A DNA stretch of 64,000 bases, taken from assembly GCF_030704535.1 (NCBI RefSeq), contig NC_081822.1, forward strand, positions 4,269,001 to 4,333,000, read 5' to 3'. The notes beneath the pieces are model-generated. The model saw only the letters and a program-made list of their open reading frames with translations. It was not told where the DNA came from and made no database searches. This stretch comes from Vitis vinifera. Its lineage: Eukaryota; Streptophyta; Magnoliopsida; Vitales; Vitaceae. This document shows positions 47,301 to 57,121 of the stretch, piece after piece; positions within the stretch are counted from its first letter, which is position 1, and each line of letters begins with the position of its first letter. The position numbers were made by a program, and so were the translations under genes.

Positions 47301-50120
47301 TATTGCCAAAACAAATGGGAAAGAAGACCTCATATGCAAGTCCTTTATAAAATGTACTTGAGCAAGTATAAAAGGCAATTCGCAAAATGTTGTCAATATC
47401 ACAATGGGCCTATTTTAAGTCCTCCATAAATCACAATGGTCCTAAAAGGTTTATAATAGGATGTCCATGCATCCCCTAAATTCAGATTTAGTTTGTTGAT
47501 TGATCATTGGACAACTTTAGTTTATAGCTCACTTGGATGCCACTGTTGACATGATTCCTCTCACAATCTGACGTCTGCTTTAGACAAGAAGTTACAATAT
47601 CCCATCTCAGAGGTTGCAAGAGAAAGTGCATCAATATCTAAACTACAAGCACTGCATTTTTGTTTGAAAGAAAATTCCCAAGAAAGAGAATTACTCCATT
47701 GAGCTGCACATTTTCAACTTGGATCAGCCTTCAGTAACCAACAGGGCCTCATACATTGGTCTTTTTAAAAAGAGCACCACACGAAGGAAAGGAAAAGGGA
47801 GACCAGTCATCACCAAACGCACAAGCAAAAATCTCCAGCAGCCATTATGAGTCACTTTTCCTTGAAATTGCTTCCAAATGCAACCAGGAATACTATACAA
47901 AAATTCATAATATACTTCCTAAAAGCAGAAACTGAATAGGTGTCACATATATGGACATTTGACCCTTTATCCTCTATATGATCCACCAACCCACTCCATC
48001 CTTTCATAGAAACGTGCTTGATTGCTATTTAAAAAATTTCTTAGTACCTGAATATCTCTGTTGCAGCTGGCATGGATTCATCATACTCCTTGGCCCCAGT
48101 GGCTACTGTCAGGTCAAGATGTGTTTCATTACCGAAGCATGCCTTCTTACAAGAACTACAGTGGAAACTAGACCCTGGCATAGATTCTCTGTCCATAATC
48201 ATCCAATATAAACATTAAACTAAGTAAATGAGAATGACTAGCTCGTAACTTGACAAAGAATAAATCAAAAGGTAATTTAAAAGGACATGACAGAATATCA
48301 ATTAGAATATAAAAGGCGGAGGGTTTAGAAGAATTATCAGAAAAATAAAGACACGTCCTCATTCTAAGGCAATAATAGATATGACTTACACTGATAAACC
48401 TAGATCACCATTCCATGTGAATGGTTGATAACAAATGGGACAAGCTAAAATGCTCTTGCCAATGCTAATCTCCTTTTCAACTGAAATAGGATCCTGAACA
48501 TAAGAAATAAGATACAATATACTGTGTCATGACAGGAAATATTAATTATTTTGCAATTCCTCATGTGAACTGACTGTAGTTGAAAAAATAAAAAGACATC
48601 ATCTCATCAGCACCATATGAATTCTGCAAAATTCTACAATTCTTTTCAGCAATACTGTCTGCATGTGCAAGCATATGTGCATGCATGCATGCACTTGTAC
48701 ACAGCTCTATGTGTAGGCATACAAGATCACATATAATCTTCACCGCAGAAGCATCCCCAAAAATCCAATTAATCATTACCAAACTGGAGCAGAACAGCCA
48801 TGACCAAGCATGTAAATGAAGGAGCTTATATCCCCTTTAAACTAATTAGGCATTTGAAACAATCAGAAATATTATCACTCCTCTGTGAAAAGAAACCTCT
48901 TGGGTTGGCATGGTTCTTTTGTGGGCAAAAAAAGGGAGAAAGCCTGGAGAGCTGCCCCCCTCTGCCTGATGTGGACCATTTGGAAAGAAAGGAATAGAAG
49001 GGCCTTCGATGATATTGAGAGGAACGATCAAGATATTAAATCTATTTTTTTGTACACTTTTGTGAATTGGATTAGGGTATACATAGAGGAACACACTTTG
49101 TCGTTGATAGATTTTGTTGACTGGTTAGCCACCAAGTAAGGGTCAGGCTTGTTTGTTCTTTTGTTTTTTGCTTCCTTGTATATGGTATACTCCGTGTATA
49201 CCCTTTCTCTTGCCTTTTGGCTCTTAATGAATTTTCTTTACCTATCAAAAAAAAAAAAAAAAGAAATATTATTCTAGATGTGATTTCACATCTCAATCCA
49301 TGCTTGGGCATGCCTGTTTGTGTGAGAAAGATGTCTCAAGGAAGAAATGATCCTTCAGTAGATGTACCAAGTGAACTTCATCCACATAAGCAGTAACAAC
49401 TAACAAAGACAAGGTATTGACATGTTGGATGGAATTTGTGTTAATTTTAAACAATCAGCCATTCACATATCCAACTAGAATTGCAACTCTATTTGCTCTC
49501 TATAATAATAGAACAAAAACTCAAACTGGGTTCATCTATCCTTACATAGAAAATAGGAATTGTGACTCGCTATGTGACTCTCTTTGTCCCTATGATATTA
49601 CAAGAAAACCATAAGTTGGGTTCAATTCTATCCACGCATATCAAAGAGCTAATAAAATCCAGAGTGTAGCACCAGAGCACCAAATCCAGAGTGTACAAAT
49701 TCTCAAAAACACCAATCATAAAGAATCACATGAATTAAAACAATTCCTAGGAATTCGTTTTATGCTCGATTGACAGCTGAGAGAATGCTATAAAATCAAA
49801 GAGGGAAAAAAAACAGAAGAGCAAGAAATTCAAACATTTATTCTTGGATTTTCCCAGTATTTGGGATCTAAAATTCCACTATGGTTTCCTCCGTTTTATC
49901 AGAAACCAAACCAAGAGTACGAGGAAAACAAAAGGACGGAAACGAATACCGGCTTGGTTTCAACGACGACGGCAGCAGGAGTTGAAGATGCTCGAAGTTT
50001 TGCCGCGAAAACGAAGTTGACCGTTGGCGGTGAGAACAAGGGTTTGAAAAAAGGATCTCTGGGCTGACCGAGTTGACCCGGGACAAACACAGTTGGGAAC
50101 TTAGCAATTACTCTCGCCAT
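41361..50120 (-). CDS. Plastid-type SAM-dependent methyltransferase (At1g78140/At2g41040-like), eight exons
   Basis: Exons in transcript order: 50120-49950, 48493-48390, 48188-48048, 46895-46814, 46143-45950, 45802-45691, 41965-41858, 41501-41361. Every junction has GT-AG ends and keeps frame; the total is 350 residues, close to the Arabidopsis proteins I remember (about 350). Residues 1-55 are rich in Ser, Ala, Val and basic residues and look like a chloroplast transit peptide. A four-Cys zinc-ribbon-like unit follows (CPIC at 75-78, CSSC at 102-105). Then comes TPLISFLYERGWRQNF, SAM motif I VDASCGSGLF at about 183-192, ALDFSENML (motif post-I), and RADISRLPFASSSVDAVHAG leading to AALHCWPSP. 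EISRVLRPGGVFVATTY is the following strand of the Rossmann fold (Methyltransf_11 type). Substrate is unknown. Intron 1 holds a LINE and the 3.7-kb intron 6 holds a probable solo LTR. Confidence 0.93.
43224..43451 (+). mobile_element. Probable solo LTR (Copia-like), in intron 6 of the methyltransferase gene
   Basis: The segment begins TGTTAGGAATATTATTATTT and ends GCATAACA, the usual TGTT...AACA termini of plant Copia LTRs. ATTTA lies directly before it (43219-43223) and again at its right end (43451-43455), as a 5-bp target duplication would, though one base is ambiguous. A TATATATATA stretch followed by CT-rich sequence fits an LTR promoter. No internal region is present. It is a fossil and its age cannot be judged from one copy. 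Confidence 0.5.
48876..49261 (+). mobile_element. 5'-truncated L1-type LINE with target-site duplication, in intron 1 of the methyltransferase gene
   Basis: The plus strand encodes the C-terminal end of a LINE reverse-transcriptase protein: CLMWTIWKERNRRAFDD, then VYIEEHTLSLIDFVDWLATK and a stop at 49137-49139. A 3'UTR follows and ends CCTATC plus a poly-A run of about 15. An 11-bp direct repeat AGAAATATTAT flanks it (48865-48875 and 49262-49272). Only about 390 bp of the element was inserted, in the orientation opposite to the host gene. The intact duplication and tail suggest a fairly recent insertion. Confidence 0.9.
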
Positions 50121-52760
50121 TAACTCTTGTCTCTCTGAATCCTAACTCTCTCCACTCCCAACCACAGCCACATTTATATAAACTAGTGAACGTGTCCCTT
50201 AATTTTTTTCCCCCTTATTTAAATGCTGCCCAGTCTTCATCTATTTGTCCCGTTGGATGGTCCAGATGCTTCCCATTTTTTAAAGTTTGTTGCTTTCTAT
50301 TTTTAAAAAATATTAGTACCAACATAATGATAGGCTTTGTGAAAGCTTTATGAAGACTTGTCATAAGCGAATAATTTGTTTTTATTTTATTAGACTGTCA
50401 TTTAGTCCGATTTTGGATCTAATTAGGTTAAAAAATTAAGTTTTGGTCCATATAAATTTACCATTTTAAGTTCAAAATCTAGAAAAATTTTGAAAATTGA
50501 AAAGAATGATATAAATTTTTTATCTTTCAAAAAATGATCTTTATTTACTATAAAAAAAAACATTAATTTAAATTTTATTTCTTTTACAAACCTCAATAAA
50601 ATTTAATTTAATTTAGTGATTTGAAAAAAAAAATACACTCTTTTCCAAAAAATAAAAATAAATTATTATTATTATTATTTAAATATCAAACATTTTGTAA
50701 AATATATATTTTAAAATTGTGTATATAAAAAATAAATAAAAAAATGTCAAATTTATTTTTTTTAAATGATAAATTTTTAGAATATATATTTTTTAAAATT
50801 AGTTTTCTAAAAATAATAAATTTTCATAATAATTATTAAAAAAAATTAACATAAAAAAGTTTGTCAAACATTATGGTAAAAAAATACTCAAAATAGTTTT
50901 AAAGGGTATATTGATGTCTTCATATTTTATATCATTCCCCTCCATTATTCAACTTTTATATGTTAAATCTTAATTTTTTGACCTAATTGATCCAAAACAC
51001 AATTATCCCATTTAATTTTGCTATTTAAATACGCTATCTTTTGCGGACCACACAAATCGAATGTGGAGTTTCCATAGCCGAAAAAGGAGGAAATCGATAC
51101 TAGCACGTTGAAAGTGGCCAAACCGAACGGTTATTCTTTCCTTTTATTGTCCTCCTGCCTTTCAAAGATGGCAACACAGAAGTGGCCCAACCTCAAGAGC
51201 CCACACCATCCAAAACACTGTCAAGAGACTCAAGACTTGAGATACATCCTGGTGCATTTTTCCATAGACTGCTGAACAAGTTGCATTTCGCAAAAGCCCA
51301 CGAAAAATGCAATTCGTCGTCTCAAAAAGGTAATCTAAGAGAATGGACCCAAGTGTGACCCATTTCAGAGATCAGCCAGGCCAACGAACCAGTTCTGGGC
51401 CCAATTCCAGTCTATTTTGGTGAAGCCCCCAAGGCCAGGAGTGGGACGACATGCCATGATCTTAGCGAGTCATGGCCCTCAAGGGCAATTATCGTCAAGG
51501 AGACGGAAAGATATCTCTCATCCTTAATATGAATAAACATGTGCTTCCTACAAGATTGATCTAATGATTAAAAAGGACTAAGTAAAGTACTATAAAATAA
51601 TTGACATCCAATGTCCATGGTAAGATACATGGTCAAATCATGGCAGGCAACCCCCATGAAATCCTATCATGGAGGTATGAGGAAGTTTAGAAACTTAAAA
51701 GGACGGTTTGAAAATATCTTCAAAACAATTTTTAAAAATTAATTTTTGAAAACAGCTTTTAAAAATTGTCTAATATTTCGAGAACTTAAAATATTTCAAA
51801 CATATTTTCTATTTTTTTAAATATTTCTTAAAAATAAATTTTGTTTATAATACATTATTTTCAATCATTCTCCATTAAAATATATTATAAAAAATCACAT
51901 TTTCAAAATAATTCTCATGAACCTGTTTTTTGAGCAATGAATAATAAAATTAAAACCTTTTTTGTTTATTAATGCTCCACTTCCATATCTAGTTTTCACA
52001 CATTTTTGTAGAAAGCTCCAATTAAAGAATAATTTTATTTTGTTTTAATTTGATAAGAATTAAAAATCTCTTATGAATATTATTATTATTTTTAATTTTA
52101 TAAAAGTTTAGAAAATATTGTGTATGAGAAATCTTACTTAAACATTATTAATAATATTTTTTATTTTTTGAAATTTTAAGAAAAAATTATTTCAAACAAA
52201 ATTTATTTATTTATATCATACTAATCGTGGGAAGTTTCAACGAATAATAATGTATGCTTATTTATTAAATAAATAAAAATTTTAATCATGGATAATTATA
52301 TTAATCATGATTAATTAATTTAATAAAATAATTAATTACTTATTATTCGATATCTAGATTTATTTATTATAAAATATTATTATTGGAACACATGTATATA
52401 GTTATAATGACACTACAATATGTTTTTAAACGCAAATGCTTTAACATTAAAAAAACTATGTCATTTTTCATTAAATTATTTTTTATGATATTTATTAAAT
52501 AATTAAAATATATATAATATCTAGAAATAATCCAAAATATATGATTTAATTTGATGAAAATATTAAAAGTATTTAAGGATTTGTGTATATCAATTTTTTA
52601 ATCATCTTTTGAAGACATAAATTTTAAAAATATCAAACAAATATTTCTCAGCTTCAAACTTAAATTATTATTTTTATTACATCTTCGTTAACCTTTTCCT
52701 GCTTAACTTTAAAAATAGTAGCAGGGAATTTTGAGATTCGACAGTCTAAAAATATTAGTC
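50121..52760. other. Intergenic region upstream of the methyltransferase gene, AT-rich
   Basis: The first ~150 bp is presumably 5'UTR and promoter of the methyltransferase gene. An inverted-repeat element lies at 50410-50998. The remainder is AT-rich without coding signal, apart from a more GC-balanced island at about 51,030-51,680 where I see no gene. Confidence 0.5.
50410..50998. mobile_element. Possible decayed MITE with ~45-bp terminal inverted repeats
   Basis: The left arm (50410-50460, TTTTGGATCTAATTAGGTTA then AAAAATTAAG) is the approximate reverse complement of the right arm (50951-50998, TTAATTTTTTGACCTAATTG then ATCCAAAAC). The interior is AT-rich and non-coding. No clear target duplication was found, so the exact ends and the superfamily are unknown. 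Confidence 0.5.
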
Positions 52761-52791
52761 TTATAAATAAAACGTCAACTCCAAAGCATCT

Positions 52792-52864
52792 GCCCGTCTA
52801 GCTCAGCCGGTAGAGCGCAAGGCTCTTAACCTTGTGGTCGTGGGTTCGAGCCCCACGGTGGGCG
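52792..52864 (+). tRNA. trnK-CUU: tRNA-Lys (anticodon CTT)
   Basis: The 73-nt sequence folds as a standard tRNA: acceptor stem GCCCGTC with GGTGGGC (two G-U pairs), D arm GCTC...GAGC, anticodon stem CAAGG/CCTTG around loop CTCTTAA (anticodon CTT at 52825-52827), T stem GTGGG/CCCAC around TTCGAGC. The A box TAGCTCAGCCGG (52799-52810) and B box GGTTCGAGCCC (52843-52853) are intact. It reads AAG lysine codons. A TATA-like TTATAAATAA lies at 52761-52770, about 30 bp upstream, and a CAA triplet sits at 52782-52784; both are known plant Pol III tRNA upstream features. A T5 run at 52873-52877 should terminate transcription. There is no intron. It looks functional. Confidence 0.97.
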
Positions 52865-52872
52865 ACTATTCC

Positions 52873-52877
52873 TTTTT
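52873..52877 (+). terminator. Pol III terminator of tRNA-Lys
   Basis: TTTTT, nine bases after the mature tRNA end. Confidence 0.8.
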
Positions 52878-53046
52878 GGCACCGCTTACCCTCCATCATA
52901 CCCTTTTCTTTTTTACACAGCTAGCCCTCCATTATACCTTTTCCCTTTTTCACACCGCTTACCCTCCATCATACCGTTTCCATTTTTTACACCGCTAGCC
53001 CTCCATTTTACCTTTTTCTTTTTTACACCCCTTGCCCTCCACTTTA
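52878..53046. repeat. Minisatellite directly after the tRNA gene
   Basis: About five units of 33-41 bp, each with a (C/G)C(T/A)(T/A)(A/G)CCCTCCA core, an A/T-rich link and a T-rich tail ending TTTTTACA. Units alternate between two types, GCTTACCCTCCATCATACC and GCTAGCCCTCCATT(A/T)TACC, so the true repeat is a dimer of about 78 bp. The array begins immediately after the tRNA terminator. Confidence 0.85.
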
Positions 53047-53540
53047 AAGACTTTATTTTTCTATTTCATATTATATATTTTTAAAATCTTACTTTTTCTA
53101 CCACATTTTTAAAAGAATTTACTTTCTATTTCATATTATATTTTTAAAAAAAATATTCTTTTTTATCACCATTTTTAAAAAAACCTTATTTTTCTATTTT
53201 ATATTATATATATTTTTTAAGATTATTTGATTAAAAAGGTTAATAAAAACCCAGTTTTTTAAATTTAACCTCTATTTTTATTGTCTCATTTTAATAAAAA
53301 TGTTCTCACTATTTTTTATTTATAAAAATAATATTTTTTTTTTAAAATAACTATATGTAAATGTTTGAAATGATAAATGATATTTATGTTAAAAATTAAT
53401 TATTTTTTAAATAAAAACATAAAAATGGTAGATTTACTATTTAATGATATTTTCATCCTTTTTAACCAAATATTTTTTTTTATCATAATTTTTTTAAAAG
53501 TTTTATCTTTCTATTTCATAATATATATATTTAAAAATGG
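53047..53540. repeat. Degenerate AT-rich tandem units
   Basis: TTTCTATTT(C/T)ATATTATAT with a following TTTTTAAAA recurs at about 53068, 53127 and 53193, and again near 53508 as CTATTTCATAATATAT. Period is about 60-65 bp and the units are diverged. This continues the tandem character of the sequence after the tRNA gene. Confidence 0.55.
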
Positions 53541-56500
53541 CAGTGGACAAGAGTATTATATTCCCCATTGGACCGTCATCATCATCATTCCCCTAACAAC
53601 AATTCAGCTTAAAAACAAGTGATCACTTTTCTTCATCTTTCAAATTTATCATTGCTTCATGAAATTGATATGTCGTTATTAAACTGTTCATTTCCCATCC
53701 GAATTTCATCCCTTCCCTTCAAAAATCAACAACCTATGTGTCACTCACAATATCGAGTCTCAGCTCTCCTTTGGTTCATAAAATTGACTAGTCTCATCAT
53801 AATATCATATCCCAAGCCTATCCCAAAAGGAAAGCTCGGATATAATCTTCTAAATTAGGTCAATAAGCGAACCCAATCATACATAATGGCCTTAAACTTT
53901 TATGCACCAGCATAATTATCTCATGAAAAGAAAGAACAAATGGTTGAGAGAGTGGTTTCAGTAGGGACTAATAGCGACATTAGTATTAGTTTATATAAGA
54001 GAGATGATATGGAGACATCATGGAACATTGTAAGGGAGATGTTATAGCTTCTTGAAGGAATCTACATTTTTGTTTGTTGTGTATGTTCCAAGTTAGGTTG
54101 CATTTCCATGTGGGCCACATCATTATTTCTTACATCAAGTATTTGCTCCATCTTTCCTCTGCCCAATTGATATTTTTGTTGGATCTGTAATCTAGCTTGG
54201 TCCAACTGTGGGTCCATTTACTCCTTTGCATGCGTATTTGAATGTTATTTTCTTCATATAGTAGGGTAATGGTAAGAATTTAATCTATTTTTGTACAAGA
54301 CATTAACATGAATGCAACAAGATGAGTGATTAGGATGTAGCGTATGGGTTTAAGATTAAAATGGGAATACTTTAGGTATATATTTTTAAAATTAATTTTG
54401 CCAGCTGTTTCCATTTCCGCATTTTCAATTTAGGGTTGGTAAAATTTAAATATTTACTTTCATTGCTTTTAATCATTTGGAAACAAGTGGGTGGATACAT
54501 TATATCATATTCATATTTAGTTTATATTAGAAATATAAAAAAATATTATATTTCAATAATTGTATCTCAATATTTGACATTAAAAAATATAAAATATCTT
54601 TTATATTTAGTATTGTTGGGAAATTATTCTACAATTTATCATTTAGTAAGTAATATTTTATTTTAAAAAATTATATTTATAAATAAAAGATGTTATATTT
54701 ATATTTTGTGTATATTACATAATAAATATATTAGTATTATTTTCATTTATTTTGTACATGTTTTTAATTTTATTTCTTTCTCTAATTGTAATTTTAATTT
54801 ATTAATTAATTTTTTTTGTTTTACAAAATGAAAAAAAATGAACAAAAATAATAAATTTATGATCTATGAAGTAAAACATAATCTTTTGCTTATTTTATTC
54901 TCTATCCACCTACGGAAAATCTTTAAATTTAATTATTTTATGAGTTTCCTTTTAACTTCTTTATCTTGAATTTACTAGTTTATTTTTTTTTACATATAAC
55001 TAATTTTTTCACCAAATAAATAAATTTCAAATTAAACAAGATTTAATGAGTTTTATTAATCAACAAGTCTATTTAATTTTTCAAAATATTTTAAAATTTA
55101 AATACCAACCCGATTAATACTAGAACTTTATAAACAAAAATTGGTCTAAAACAATTATGTTTTTTTTTTTTACTAAATAAATAAACTTAACATAATTCAA
55201 TCCTAGATGTCTTGGGTTCATAAACAAAATTAATGAATTAAAAATTTACAAATTAAAATTTGTCTAAATTAACGTTATTATTTCTTTTGCTCATATGACT
55301 ATATTTTAATGAATTTCTTTACTTAGATAAATAAACTTTATATCGAGCAAAACTCAATGTATTGATTTATTAACATTGGTATGATACGTACCAAAAAAAT
55401 ATATTACCAGTAGTTATGATTATTGTACTCTTCTTCACTTAATTATACTTTTTTCAAATATTTTCATTAGAGAAGTAGATTTTAAATCAAGTGATACCAC
55501 ATAAAAAAAGACTTAATGTTTAAATTTTAGTTTTTTTTTAATGAATCTATTTATTTCTAATTTAGAACTATTTTTTAACAAATTTGGAATCAAATGGATT
55601 GATATTAAGTAAATTTAATTTATTTTTTTTTATAAAATTTAAATACAAAATTATTTTTTTTAAAACTAAAAATTTATTTATTCAAATAATTTTTTAATAA
55701 AATTTAAATGAAAATTATTTTTCAAAACAACTCAAATTTATTATAGGAAATATAAAAAAACTGTTTTAAATTCTTTAAATTAAGAACAAGTTTTGAACAA
55801 CATAAAGAAACGGGCCCTTGAAGTTGGGAATTCGTCATTCCCCATAACATAACAGGTGACACATGCAGGTGGGGGTTCATGTTTTCCCAAGGAATGGCTC
55901 ACTCAAGACATCACACGTGTGAGCTGTGACTTCTCACTCTACCAAATTTGGCTCCCGCATGCCAAATGCTCAAGCTATCTTCAGCATTTGGATAGAAAAT
56001 TAGGAATGGATGTGGTTCGTGTCTCATTAGAAAATAATTAAGAGAAATGATGGGCGTGATAGGATGGTGCTGAAACCTAATAATTTAAATCTATGAAAGG
56101 GATGAAAGAATGAAGGAATATTACCAGAAGTGAATCAGACTTTCCATATGTCCCACACATGAATATGTTTCAGCTTTCCAGAAAAGAGAAACACGAGAGG
56201 TGACAATTATGATCCCACATGCCTCAAAATAGTTTATTCTACATCCTCAACTCAATTACAGAACACCACATCTTCTAATTTTAAAAAATGTAAATCAATA
56301 AAATAACTTTTTCAAATATTTAAACTGGTGGATGATGCTATTAAATTAACCTGCTGATAGTTTTATAAATATTGTACTTTAATATTGTTTGGCAATTAGT
56401 TCAAATGTAGGAACCGAATGGGGTAATTTTGAGAGTTTCGATCAAAATAGCCCTTTTATAAAAATAAATAAATAAATATAATTATTTTTAAAAATTTAAG

Positions 56501-57121
56501 TGAAAATTTCAATTATCAATTTAGATTTTATTTTTTAATTAAAATTTTAATTGATAATTATAACTTGATTTTTTAACTTTTATGGGGACGAAAAAGATAT
56601 TGAATATAAGTTCAAAGCGGGGCTAAAGAAATATTTTTGTGGTAAAAGGACTGTTTTGACTGGGAATTCTAATTTTGGCAACCAACCGGTTAAAGGAGAC
56701 TGACAAGAAAATTAAAAATCGAAACAAAATTAAATCGGTAGATTGTCTCGGATCACCGACACCTGGCAGTCAACATCAAGGGCGGTACGAGATTCAAATT
56801 TTAGGATTGGTGGAGTCGACGGTTATATCCAGATTTGTTTTTATTTTATTGTTTTTAAAGTTTGAACAGAAAAGAGAGGAGTAGCTACTACTACTCCCTC
56901 ACTCCCAATATCTGAAGGAAAAAGCAAAATTTTAAAAAGCGAAATTACAGATAGTTCGAGAGTTGAAGAGAAGGACAGTGACGTCGTTTCGCTTTGGTGC
57001 GTGAAGAGAGAGAAAGGAGAGGCTTGCAGAAGAAGGGAAGGAGAAAACTCTGGGCTCTGGACTCGCTTTTCTTCTTTAGATATTGGAGGAGCATTTGTTT
57101 GGTCAAATTGCAAGCCAAGGA
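53541..57121. other. Intergenic region, mostly AT-rich
   Basis: From 53,541 to about 56,600 the sequence is AT-rich with long T and A runs and no coding signal. Frames such as 53377-53622 and 54436-54666 reflect composition. From about 56,650 GC content rises towards the DUF4057 gene, whose promoter and 5'UTR should lie within roughly 56,700-57,121. Confidence 0.5.
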
